DNA of 64,000 nt from Youngiibacter multivorans. GTDB lineage: Bacteria; Bacillota; Clostridia; Clostridiales; Clostridiaceae. Within the stretch, counting starts at the first letter, position 1. Each line of letters starts with the position of its first letter. The stretch is from the NCBI RefSeq assembly GCF_017873395.1, contig NZ_JAGGKC010000014.1, positions 1 through 64,000 on the forward strand, in the 5' to 3' direction. The position numbers were made by a program, and so were the translations under genes. Shown here piece by piece: positions 49,300 to 57,513 of this stretch. The notes under the pieces were generated by a model. The model had not been told where the DNA came from. It worked only from the letters and a program-made list of their open reading frames with translations, and searched no databases.

Positions 49300-50622
49300 T
49301 CAGAATCTCTGAAGATACCTCTCGATTTCCCAGGCAGTAATCTGGCTGGAATAGTTATCCCATTCTTTCATGCATGCTTCAGTCAGTTTCTCGAATATGT
49401 GCTCTCCTAGTGTGTCTCTCATGAGACTGCTCTCATTAAGGCAGCTAACAGCTTCATAGAGGTTGTAAGGCAGCCTCTCAATTCCCTTTTCGTCAATTTC
49501 CTTCTGCGACAGGTCGTAGAGGTTAGAGTTCAGGGGTGCTCCAGGATCAAGGTTCTTCAAAACCCCATCCATTCCTGCAGCTAGGACTGCAGCTATAGCT
49601 GTGTAAGGGTTCGCTGACGAATCCGGGCTCCTTAGCTCGATCCTTGTCGAGTCCCTGATTATGGAAGGAACCCTTATAAGCGGACTTCTGTTCCTTGAAG
49701 ACCAGCTGATGAGAGCTGGAGCTTCATAGCCTGAAACAAGCCTCTTGTAGGAATTGACAGTCGGATTGGTAACTGCGGTATATTCCCTGGCATGGATAAG
49801 CAGTCCTGCCATGAAGCTATATGCGAGCTTTGACATTTTAAGAGTATCGCTGCCGTCATAAAAGAGGTTAGATCCATCCTCCGAGCTCAGCGACAGGTTG
49901 AGGTGCATTCCTGAACCGCTTACACCGAAGGAAGGCTTCGGCATGAACGTCGCATGGAGACCGTGTCTCTTTGCTATGAGCCTCACTACCATCTTGAAGG
50001 TCATTATGCTGTCTGCGGCATTAAGCGCATTGCTGTACCTGAAGTCTATCTCATGCTGTCCGGGTGCGTTCTCATGATGGGACGCCTCGACTGAAAAGCC
50101 CATGTCTTTCAGGGTCCTGACTATATCCTTCCTTGCATTTCCTCCAAGGTCCTGGGGAGCCATATCGAAGTAGCTTGCCTTGTCATGGGTTATCCTGCTT
50201 GGTTCTCCTGTATCGGTTGTATGGAACATGAAGAACTCGCACTCAGGACCAACCTGAAGAGTATATCCTTTTTCAGCTGAATCCCTGATCACCCTTTTCA
50301 GAGTGTTCCTTGGGCAGCCGCTGAAGTCCTTCCCTTCTGAATCGACTATGTCGCAGATGAGCCTTGCTTCCTTTGGATATTCCGCCCATGGAAGTATGAG
50401 GAAGGTATCAAGGTCCGGCCTGAGATACATGTCCGATTCCTCAATCCTCACGAATCCGTCTATAGCCGAGCCATCGAACATGATCTCGCCGCTAAGAGCC
50501 TTTCCCAGTTCTTCTGACGGAATTGACACGCTCTTCATTATTCCAAATATGTCCGTGAACTGCAATTCAATGAATTCCACCTGATTCTCCACCACGGCCT
50601 GGATGACTTCATTCCTGTCCAT
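49300..50622 (-). CDS. glnA: glutamine synthetase, type I
   Basis: A 440-residue GSI-alpha type enzyme making glutamine from glutamate, ammonia and ATP. Motifs include MFDGSAIDGF, the metal/glutamate region VGPECEFFMF, HHENAPGQHEIDFRY, and the ATP region KPSFGVSGSGMHLNLSL, then RSPLIRVP. The adenylylation segment of GSI-beta enzymes is not evident. AGGAGG lies just before the start. The preceding leader contains an intrinsic terminator with an ANTAR-type hairpin; the ANTAR gene follows after 18 bp. Confidence 0.95.
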   Translation of the reverse strand: MDRNEVIQAVVENQVEFIELQFTDIFGIMKSVSIPSEELGKALSGEIMFDGSAIDGFVRIEESDMYLRPDLDTFLILPWAEYPKEARLICDIVDSEGKDFSGCPRNTLKRVIRDSAEKGYTLQVGPECEFFMFHTTDTGEPSRITHDKASYFDMAPQDLGGNARKDIVRTLKDMGFSVEASHHENAPGQHEIDFRYSNALNAADSIMTFKMVVRLIAKRHGLHATFMPKPSFGVSGSGMHLNLSLSSEDGSNLFYDGSDTLKMSKLAYSFMAGLLIHAREYTAVTNPTVNSYKRLVSGYEAPALISWSSRNRSPLIRVPSIIRDSTRIELRSPDSSANPYTAIAAVLAAGMDGVLKNLDPGAPLNSNLYDLSQKEIDEKGIERLPYNLYEAVSCLNESSLMRDTLGEHIFEKLTEACMKEWDNYSSQITAWEIERYLQRF

Positions 50623-50701
50623 TTGAACCTCCTGAGTACAATATTAATATTTTCTTTCCCTAATTATATCCTCTATTCGCCTGTGGAAGAACAAGCAATA
50701 T

Positions 50702-50753
50702 AAAAAAGCCCGCAGCTTAAACCAAATGGTAAAGCTGCGGACGCCATTGCCCG
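50702..50753 (-). promoter_or_regulatory. glnA leader: terminator overlapped by an ANTAR-type hexaloop hairpin
   Basis: On the minus strand the terminator stem CCGCAGCTT (50740-50732) pairs with AAGCTGCGG (50718-50710) and leads into six Ts (50707-50702). Overlapping its 5' arm, CGGGC (50753-50749) and GTCCG (50742-50738) form a 5-bp stem (one G-U) with the six-base loop AATGGC, which has A at position 1 and G at position 4 as required for ANTAR binding. The two hairpins exclude each other, the expected antitermination switch. A second upstream hexaloop was not found. Confidence 0.7.
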
Positions 50754-50771
50754 TTTTTCCTCGACACCTGT

Positions 50772-50801
50772 ATTATATATCCTACCCTGTGTTTCTGTAA
50801 A
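50772..50801 (-). promoter_or_regulatory. promoter of glnA
   Basis: On the minus strand TTTACA (50801-50796) and TATAAT (50777-50772) are 18 bp apart. Transcription would start about 10-15 bases before the hexaloop hairpin. Confidence 0.65.
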
Positions 50802-50862
50802 TAGTCTGGCTGTTTTCATAATTGAGGTAACGGATTTAATTACAATGAGGAGTTTGCAATTA

Positions 50863-50891
50863 TTGACATTCAAAAAAGAAAACGTTATACT
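50863..50891 (+). promoter_or_regulatory. sigma-A promoter of the aldo/keto reductase
   Basis: TTGACA (50863-50868) and TATACT (50886-50891) are exactly 17 bp apart. A second, weaker pair TTAACT (50962-50967) and TATACT (50985-50990), also 17 bp apart, lies nearer the gene, so two start points are possible. The 399-bp gap between glnA and this gene otherwise contains the glnA leader and promoter. Confidence 0.72.
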
Positions 50892-51021
50892 TTCGATATG
50901 TCTGGTCTTACCAGTAATCTATGATTGATAATTTTGTAACTTGAAATTTCGATGCAAATGCTTAACTGATGATAATAGATGCTATATACTAGTCATAAGT
51001 GAGAATTATGGGAGGGAAATT

Positions 51022-52149
51022 ATGAAGTACAGGGAATTTGGGAAAACAGGAATAATGGTTTCTGCACTCGGCTTTGGAGCCATGAGGCTGCCGACTACAG
51101 ACGGGGACCCGGGAAGCAGGAACATTGATGTGGATAAGGCAGTTGGCATGATCAGGCATGCCATTGACAGCGGAATCAACTATGTTGATACTGCGTACCT
51201 GTACCACAAGTACAGCAGCGAAACACTGGTTGGCAGGGCTTTACAGGACGGGTACAGGGAAAAGACATACCTTGCAACCAAATCTCCGGTATGGAAGATT
51301 GAGAAGCCTGAAGACTTTGACAAGTATCTCGATGAGCAGCTGGGCAAGCTTCAGACAGACCATATCGACTTTTACCTTCTGCATGCCATGAACAGGGACA
51401 GATGGGATAATGTCATACTGAAGCATGATGTATTGAAAAGGGCTGAAATGGCAAAAGCTGCTGGGAAAATCAAATATATTGGATTCTCGTTTCATGATGA
51501 CCTTGATGCATTTAAGCTTATACTTGATGGTTATGACAAGTGGGATTTCTGCCAGATTCAGTACAACTATATTGACACTGACACTCAGGCAGGTCTTGAA
51601 GGATACAATATGGTGAAGGAAAGAGGCATAGGCCTTGTCATCATGGAGCCTCTCCTTGGCGGAAAGCTTGCCGTTCCTCCAATCCAGGTCAAGAATGCCC
51701 TGGATTCATCCAGGACACCTGTAGAGTGGGCCTTTGATTATATATGGGACCATGAAGGCGTTTCGCTGCTGCTAAGCGGGATGAGTACCATGGAGCAGGT
51801 TGAAGAGAACCTGGTCTTCGCAGACAGGTCCGGCAAAGGAATGCTGACAGAGCCTGAGAAGGAAATGTTCAAAAAGGCCAAGACCATTTACGACACAATG
51901 GCCCTTGTGCCCTGCACAAAGTGCCAGTATTGCATGCCTTGTCCATTTGGACTCAACATTCCGGGAATATTCGAGGCGTACAATTCCACTGCAATCAAGA
52001 AGATGGATGAATCAAAGGGACTATATTTCGCAATGGAGACTCTTGCGGATGCCTGCACAGCATGCAAAAACTGTGAGGAGCAGTGTCCCCAGAACATAAA
52101 GGTATCTGAGATCATGCCAGTCATAGACAAGCTATTTGCAAACTCATAG
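51022..52149 (+). CDS. aldo/keto reductase with C-terminal ferredoxin domain
   Basis: About 375 residues. The N-terminal barrel has YREFGKTGIMVSALGFGAMRLP, catalytic Tyr in VDTAYLYHKYSSE and DHIDFYLLHAM. The C-terminal 80 residues carry cysteine motifs CTKCQYCMPCP and CTACKNCEEQCP for two 4Fe-4S clusters. This architecture is common in anaerobes, in predicted reductases that use ferredoxin-type electrons. ATG 51022 follows GGGAGGG; an open frame extends to 50941 without a site. Substrate unknown. Confidence 0.9.
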   Translation: MKYREFGKTGIMVSALGFGAMRLPTTDGDPGSRNIDVDKAVGMIRHAIDSGINYVDTAYLYHKYSSETLVGRALQDGYREKTYLATKSPVWKIEKPEDFDKYLDEQLGKLQTDHIDFYLLHAMNRDRWDNVILKHDVLKRAEMAKAAGKIKYIGFSFHDDLDAFKLILDGYDKWDFCQIQYNYIDTDTQAGLEGYNMVKERGIGLVIMEPLLGGKLAVPPIQVKNALDSSRTPVEWAFDYIWDHEGVSLLLSGMSTMEQVEENLVFADRSGKGMLTEPEKEMFKKAKTIYDTMALVPCTKCQYCMPCPFGLNIPGIFEAYNSTAIKKMDESKGLYFAMETLADACTACKNCEEQCPQNIKVSEIMPVIDKLFANS

Positions 52150-52157
52150 AAAAGAAG

Positions 52158-52183
52158 TGACCGGTCCGTTTACGGACCGGTCA
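52158..52183. terminator. terminator between convergent genes
   Basis: TGACCGGTCCG (52158-52168) pairs perfectly with CGGACCGGTCA (52173-52183) around TTTA, 8 bp after the reductase stop. No long T-run follows on the plus strand. Confidence 0.7.
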
Positions 52184-52238
52184 TCTATATGCTATAGCTT
52201 AACTGATACAGAGGATGCCGCAGCAAACTGTGGATTAA

Positions 52239-53477
52239 TCAGCTGATGGTGTTGATGGATTCTTCCTTATTACGTACAGCTCTTATTGCCTTCCTGCCGG
52301 TCGATATGTAGGTCAGGAGTGTCCCACTCATCATCAGGATCCCTCCGATGACTAGGAATGTTATGTAGGAGCCTGTTGAATCATAGGAAAATCCAGCAAG
52401 TGGCGGACCGATTATTCCTCCGATGCTGGTAGCCGCATGGGAAAGCCCCACAAGGGTTCCGGATTCTCTAGTTCCGAATACGCTGATGAATGCAAGGGTG
52501 CCGAGCATTCCAACCACTGTAGCAGGAGCAATAAGCACTGCAAGTACCGCAGCACCTGCGAATCCTTTCAGTAAAGGGGATAGCACAAGTATTATCGCAG
52601 AAGGCATCATGCAGATCAATGTTGCGATGCCTACGCCTTTTTTATCAGCGAGTGCTCCATATATCGGCCCCCATGCCATCTTTGCGATACTGTATATGGA
52701 TATGCAGAGTGAAGCCTGTATAGCTGTTATTCCCATTCCCTGGTAGATTGCAGAGGCATTGTTGAAATAACCCATGAAAGCTAGTGCAATAAGGAAGCAG
52801 GCTGAAAAAATCAGCCAGAACTGCAATGTTCCCTTTATGTCGCGCATAACAAGTCCTGTGATTTTTTTTGCTTCTGTCTCTGCCTTATCATCTGAGCCTG
52901 ATGCCTCAAGACCATAATGGGAAGGATGCTCTGAAAGAAGGAAGATACCTGTCAGGATGATCCATATTCCTGCAAAGCTTCCATGGACAAGAGCTGCCTT
53001 TCTTACACCAATGTTCTCTATGAGCCAGGCTGCCGCAGGGACTATGAATATTCCTCCGAAGCCGGTTCCAACTCCAAGAAATCCCATCACCTTCGCGCTT
53101 CCTCTGGCATACCACCAGGTTATGACAACCTGTGCAGATGCGAAGCCGGCCAGGACAGAGGCAGAACCCAGAAGAAACGAAGCGGCATATACGAAAGGAA
53201 GTCCCATGAAGGCTATGGATGCGAAGAAAAGGAACATCATGACTCCACTGGCTGCGACAACCTTCTTTATACCGAATGCATCAAGGATCTTACCGATGGC
53301 AAGCGATGATACCAGAGCCCCGATGCCGGCAATTGTAAAAATGAAGGACCCTTCGGTTATGCTTATATCATAAAGCCTGCATATTGGAAGCAGATAAACT
53401 GACATGGATACATTGGAGCCTATGGCCACCATTACCATCAGTATGCTGCCGATTGATACCTTCCTGGCTCTATCCAT
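52239..53477 (-). CDS. MFS transporter, oxalate/formate antiporter-like
   Basis: About 412 residues with 12 hydrophobic segments. It resembles the OFA (oxalate:formate antiporter) branch of the major facilitator family: GIGALVSSLAIGKILDAFG after helix 2 and SAQVVITWWYARGSAKVMGFLGVGTGFGG in the middle of the N-half. The start is placed at ATG 53477, where AGGGGTG is 6-7 bases upstream, rather than at 53513. It probably moves a small carboxylate. No decarboxylase or CoA-transferase gene lies nearby to name the substrate. Confidence 0.85.
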   Translation of the reverse strand: MDRARKVSIGSILMVMVAIGSNVSMSVYLLPICRLYDISITEGSFIFTIAGIGALVSSLAIGKILDAFGIKKVVAASGVMMFLFFASIAFMGLPFVYAASFLLGSASVLAGFASAQVVITWWYARGSAKVMGFLGVGTGFGGIFIVPAAAWLIENIGVRKAALVHGSFAGIWIILTGIFLLSEHPSHYGLEASGSDDKAETEAKKITGLVMRDIKGTLQFWLIFSACFLIALAFMGYFNNASAIYQGMGITAIQASLCISIYSIAKMAWGPIYGALADKKGVGIATLICMMPSAIILVLSPLLKGFAGAAVLAVLIAPATVVGMLGTLAFISVFGTRESGTLVGLSHAATSIGGIIGPPLAGFSYDSTGSYITFLVIGGILMMSGTLLTYISTGRKAIRAVRNKEESINTIS

Positions 53478-53722
53478 CAAATTCACCCCTAAATCTTTGC
53501 AATATTCCGACAAATTTATGTATAATACTTGCTTCTTTCATTATGATTGTATAACAATGATATTGTGATGTATACGTTTTTTTGTCAATCGATGGTATAT
53601 TTAGCAATAGTCTAACGAAAACATGCGGAGATTATTGTTTTGCCAATATTCTGCCTATGGGTACGATACCATGGGGATTTGTTTTATAATAAAATTGAGT
53701 CAGCAGGAAGGAGGCGATTCCC

Positions 53723-54670
53723 ATGCTTGAATGGAAGGAATTTAACAGGATCCGCGGTTGGATGCTTAGAAATGCAAGGCCCATTGACCTGGCAAGATGG
53801 AAATACCATTTTGAGGAGGGCTCAATACATGATGTCATGACCTGCCTGGGAACATACCAGAACAGCGATGGGGGATTCGGGAATGCGCTGGAGGCAGATT
53901 CATGGAATCCATACTCTACACCGGTACAGACTGCTGCAGCAATAGGAATCCTCAAGGAGTCAGGATTTCAGGACAGAAGGGATGGCCTTGTGAATGCAAT
54001 TCTTAGTTACCTTGAAAGTGAGTCTGGATTCAGAGAGGGCAGATGGGAGAATGTAGCTATGTCAAATGACTCTTATCCCCATGCTCCGTGGTGGTCATAT
54101 GACTCGGGTAGTGCTGAAAGGGAGAGGTTCAATCCTACAGCAACACTCACAGGGTTTATCCTGGTATTTGCCGACAGGAATTCCGATTTGTTCAAAAAGG
54201 CTTTGGCCCTGGCGGATGATCTGCTGAGAGAATTTCTCAGTAACCCTAAAATTGATATGCATCCTTTGATATGTGTACAGGACCTTCTTGAAGACATATC
54301 CAGGGCCAGGGTAGAGAGCAGGCTGAGGTATGCTGAGGCTGTCAAGGCTTTCAATGAGAGATCGGTAGAGCTGATCCTTTCAGACAAAGACAACTGGGGC
54401 GGATACTCTACATACCCTTCTCATTTCGTGAAATCAAGGGGAGACGAGGTGGACAGAGGGATAGGTGACCTGTCATTAAAGGAAGCCGAATGGCTGGTAA
54501 AAAACAGGAACAAGGATGGGGTATGGGATATTTCCTGGAAATGGGACAAATATCCTAAAGAGTTCGCCATATCAGAAAACTGGTGGAAGGGAAGCCTGGC
54601 AGTGAGGAACTGCATGTTCTTAAGGGCCATGGGGCAGATAGAAGGACTGAGAACCAGGGAGAGAATCTGA
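53723..54670 (+). CDS. alpha/alpha-toroid (terpenoid cyclase/prenyltransferase-like) protein of unknown function
   Basis: A 315-residue soluble protein. Repeats of the toroid type are visible: CLGTYQNSDGGFGNALEADSWNPYSTPVQTAAA near the start, RFNPTATLTGFIL in the middle and LVKNRNKDGVWDISWKW near the end, resembling the QW-like repeats of prenyltransferases and squalene cyclases. The DxDD cyclase acid is not seen. It has GGAGG at 9 bases and is followed after 66 bp by the flavoprotein gene. Function unknown. Confidence 0.68.
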   Translation: MLEWKEFNRIRGWMLRNARPIDLARWKYHFEEGSIHDVMTCLGTYQNSDGGFGNALEADSWNPYSTPVQTAAAIGILKESGFQDRRDGLVNAILSYLESESGFREGRWENVAMSNDSYPHAPWWSYDSGSAERERFNPTATLTGFILVFADRNSDLFKKALALADDLLREFLSNPKIDMHPLICVQDLLEDISRARVESRLRYAEAVKAFNERSVELILSDKDNWGGYSTYPSHFVKSRGDEVDRGIGDLSLKEAEWLVKNRNKDGVWDISWKWDKYPKEFAISENWWKGSLAVRNCMFLRAMGQIEGLRTRERI

Positions 54671-54736
54671 CAGAACAGGATATGGTGTGTCAAAGCTTTA
54701 ATTGGATAAAACGAATTTGAATCAGGGAGGAACATG

Positions 54737-55372
54737 ATGAAGGTAGTTGCAATCAACGGAAGTCCGAAAAGGGAAGGAAACACATATCATGCGCTGAGGC
54801 TCGTCCTCAATGAGATCGAGAAGGAAGGCATCGAGACAGATATCATCCATATTGGAGCCAAACAGGTGCAGGAGTGCATAGCCTGCGGGATGTGCGCAAA
54901 AAACAAGGATGAGAAGTGCGTGCTCATGGGAGATGACCTTAATCTCTGGATCCAGAAGATGAAGGAGGCTGATGGAATACTTCTCGGATCTCCGATACAT
55001 TTTTCAGGGATTTCAGCCTTGATGAAGGCATTCCTCGACAGGGCATTCTACGTTTCAAGCAACAACGGAGGTCTGTTCAGGCATAAGGTCGGAGCTTCAG
55101 TCGGAGCTGTAAGAAGGTCTGGAGGAGTACCTGCGTTTGACATGATGAACAGGTACATACTTTATGCAGAGATGCTCATGCCATCATCAAACTACTGGAA
55201 TGTAATCCATGGGGCTGCTCCAGGTGAAGTTGAAAAGGATGAGGAGGGCCTTCAGATAATGAGACTTCTTGGAAAGAACATGGCATGGCTCATGAAGGTT
55301 GTGGATGAAGGCAAGAAGACATATCCTGCCCCTGAGAGGGAAAAGAAGGCAAGGATGAACTTCATAAGATAG
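54737..55372 (+). CDS. FMN-dependent flavodoxin-fold reductase (iron-sulfur flavoprotein-like)
   Basis: About 211 residues of the NADPH-dependent FMN reductase family. The FMN phosphate loop is INGSPKREGNTYHAL, then GSPIHFSGISALMKAFLDR. The cysteines in CIACGMCAKNKDEKC suggest an iron-sulfur cluster as in the ISF group. ATG 54737 is 6 bases from GGGAGG; the neighbouring ATG 54734 is only 3. It ends 8 bp before the QueG-like gene and is probably its redox partner. Confidence 0.85.
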   Translation: MKVVAINGSPKREGNTYHALRLVLNEIEKEGIETDIIHIGAKQVQECIACGMCAKNKDEKCVLMGDDLNLWIQKMKEADGILLGSPIHFSGISALMKAFLDRAFYVSSNNGGLFRHKVGASVGAVRRSGGVPAFDMMNRYILYAEMLMPSSNYWNVIHGAAPGEVEKDEEGLQIMRLLGKNMAWLMKVVDEGKKTYPAPEREKKARMNFIR

Positions 55373-55380
55373 GAGGATTT

Positions 55381-56208
55381 ATGGATAGGGGAGAACTGAT
55401 CCAGGCTATATCAGGAATTGTTGAAGATTCTCTTGAGAATCGAGTTTCGGGGGATTGTGCAATACTTCCGGAGCTTTCCGGAATGAGGATATTCGAAAGC
55501 CCGTTGTTTGCATTTGGCAATCCTTTGGATCCGATATTTGATAAATTGAAGGAACCTGGTGTAATAGGACCTCATTTCACATCACCCAGGGAATGGATGC
55601 CAGAGGTAAAAACGGTAATCTCGATTTTCCTTCCTTTCACCGAGGCGGTGAGAAGGGGAAAAGACTCTTCACCACAATGGCCTTCAAGCGCTTGGCTTCA
55701 TGGAAGGATCGAAGGGCAGGCATTCATCAACATGATGCTGGCTATGGCTGTTGCTGAAATAGAATCCTATGGGTACAAAGCCATGGCACCATCACTTGAC
55801 AAGAGATACTGGTCTGTCATACACGATGGGAATACCAATCCGGAAAAGGCAGGGTTCACTAGCAACTGGTCCGAAAGGCATGTGGCATATGTTTCTGGCC
55901 ATGGGACCTTTGGCCTGTCAAAGGGGCTCATCACTAAACGTGGAATTGCAGGAAGGTTTGCCAGCATCCTTACAGATATGGACATTGAAAAGGATGAGAG
56001 GTACTATACAGAGCTTTATGAAAACTGCAGCATGTGCGGCGCATGTGCAAAAAGATGCCCGGCAGGGGCAATCTCTGTCCTGACAGGAAAAGACCATAAG
56101 AAGTGCTCAGATTACCTTGATACGACAGCTGCAAAATATGCGCCACGATATGGCTGCGACAAGTGCCAGACAAAGGTTCCATGCGAGACGTGCATACCAG
56201 AAAAATAG
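55381..56208 (+). CDS. QueG-like double-cubane 4Fe-4S protein
   Basis: A 275-residue protein related to epoxyqueuosine reductase. The C-terminal part has a first cluster motif CSMCGACAKRCPAGAI and a second set CSDYL, CDKCQ and CETC. The N-terminal half has the related fold (KTVISIFLPFTEAVRRG; SERHVAYVSGHGTFGLSKGLIT). It is shorter than QueG (about 380) because the C-terminal HEAT-like part is missing. It may be a general electron-transfer reductase serving the adjacent flavoprotein. AGGAGG precedes the start. Confidence 0.82.
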   Translation: MDRGELIQAISGIVEDSLENRVSGDCAILPELSGMRIFESPLFAFGNPLDPIFDKLKEPGVIGPHFTSPREWMPEVKTVISIFLPFTEAVRRGKDSSPQWPSSAWLHGRIEGQAFINMMLAMAVAEIESYGYKAMAPSLDKRYWSVIHDGNTNPEKAGFTSNWSERHVAYVSGHGTFGLSKGLITKRGIAGRFASILTDMDIEKDERYYTELYENCSMCGACAKRCPAGAISVLTGKDHKKCSDYLDTTAAKYAPRYGCDKCQTKVPCETCIPEK

Positions 56209-56209
56209 T

Positions 56210-56257
56210 AATAAGAAAGGATAAACTGAACCTGCAGTTTATCCTTTCTTATTTTTT
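56210..56257 (+). terminator. strong terminator after the QueG-like gene
   Basis: A 19-bp perfect stem joins 56210-56228 and 56235-56253 around a 6-base loop and ends in six Ts. It also lies at the end of the convergent Old Yellow Enzyme gene (stop at 56263). Confidence 0.93.
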
Positions 56258-56262
56258 CTATC

Positions 56263-57357
56263 TCATTTTATGTCAGGGTTTACCGTGCATACCATCCTTC
56301 TGTTTCTTGCAACTGCTCCAATGCATGCGTTGCAGTAGATACAGCTGTTGATTGCCTCGCCTGATTGAAACTTGTTTGGAAGGTTCGGGTCAGCTATCAG
56401 TGGTCTTGCCATGGCTATGAAATCCGCTGAGCCTTCAGCTAATAGATTCTCGGCAAAATCCTTGTCGGTGATCTTGCCGACTGCTATTACCGGTACCTTT
56501 GCGTACTCCTTGACTTCAGCTGCATATCCCGAAAAGATTCCCTGCTCGGTATCGGCTCTTGGAATTGAAACTGAGCCAACTGTGCATCTCTTAAGCTGGG
56601 CAGCGAATGGGATGTCGTTTGATGACAGGTTTATGACGTCAACTCCTGCTCTCTCAAGATATCCGACTACAGCCTTAAGCTCATCTTTGTCCATGCCGCC
56701 TTCCATGCCGTCCCTTGCGTTTATCCTTGTGCTGACGGTGTAGTCTTCACCGCACCTTTCCTTGATCTTCCTTATCGTCTCACATACTATCCTTGACCTT
56801 CCTTCTGCATCGGTTCCGTAGATGTCAGTCCTTTTGTTCATGTAAGGAGACAGGAAGCAGCTTAGAAGGTAGAGATGGGCTGCGTGGAGTTCAACTCCGT
56901 CAAAGCCTGCCTTTTTAGCTCTTTCAGCAGCAGCTGTGAAGCCATCTTCGATTTCAATGATTTCTGGTATTGTCAGTATCCTTGGTGAGGTGTCCCTCAT
57001 GTACGGTATGCCCGATGGTGAAACAATTTCACCTGATCCCTGAGGACCGTTGTGCCCGAGCTGAAGTATGGCTGCAGCTCCTTTTGATTTGATGGTTTCT
57101 GCCAAAGTCTTAAGGCCTTCTATTGTTGAGTCATCCCAGATTCCGAGCGCTCCACTCCCGTAAGCAATACCCTTCCAAGGAAATGCGGCTTCAACGATGA
57201 TTGCACCAACACCGCCTTCTGCAAGTCTTCTGTGGTAGTTTAAAAGGTCTTCTGTTATATACCCATTATCGCTGTAGCATGTGGCGACAGCCGGCATAAT
57301 GAGTCTGTTCCTTATCTTTGTCTTTCCTATCATCCCCGAATCGAATAGTCCTGCCAT
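56263..57357 (-). CDS. NADH:flavin oxidoreductase (Old Yellow Enzyme family) ending in a 4Fe-4S motif
   Basis: About 364 residues. The TIM barrel shows RNRLIMPAVATCYSDNGYITEDLLNYH, the substrate pair in QLGHNGPQGSG, GVELHAAHLYLLSCFLSPYMN and IAMARPLIADPNLP. The protein ends soon after CIYCNACIGAVARNRRMVC, the cysteine cluster that in enoate and 2,4-dienoyl-CoA reductases leads into an FAD/NAD domain of 300 further residues. Here that domain is absent and the next DNA is a terminator. ATG 57357 has AGGAGG at 8 bases. Electrons may come from a separate partner. Confidence 0.87.
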   Translation of the reverse strand: MAGLFDSGMIGKTKIRNRLIMPAVATCYSDNGYITEDLLNYHRRLAEGGVGAIIVEAAFPWKGIAYGSGALGIWDDSTIEGLKTLAETIKSKGAAAILQLGHNGPQGSGEIVSPSGIPYMRDTSPRILTIPEIIEIEDGFTAAAERAKKAGFDGVELHAAHLYLLSCFLSPYMNKRTDIYGTDAEGRSRIVCETIRKIKERCGEDYTVSTRINARDGMEGGMDKDELKAVVGYLERAGVDVINLSSNDIPFAAQLKRCTVGSVSIPRADTEQGIFSGYAAEVKEYAKVPVIAVGKITDKDFAENLLAEGSADFIAMARPLIADPNLPNKFQSGEAINSCIYCNACIGAVARNRRMVCTVNPDIK

Positions 57358-57384
57358 TTTCCAACCTCCTTGTTTTACATTTTC

Positions 57385-57393
57385 ATTATACCA
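57385..57393 (-). promoter_or_regulatory. extended -10 promoter of the Old Yellow Enzyme gene
   Basis: On the minus strand TGG-TATAAT (57393-57385) is an extended -10 element 27 bp before the start codon; no good -35 box is present. Confidence 0.5.
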
Positions 57394-57513
57394 ACTTGGT
57401 GTTAGCTTGGATATTGAATGGTCTGAAATTTCCAAAAAATACTGATTTTGTCTCAAATTCGTGATAAAATTCAAGTGGGTGAACTGAAAACGTTTAGAAG
57501 AGGAGTGAGACAT

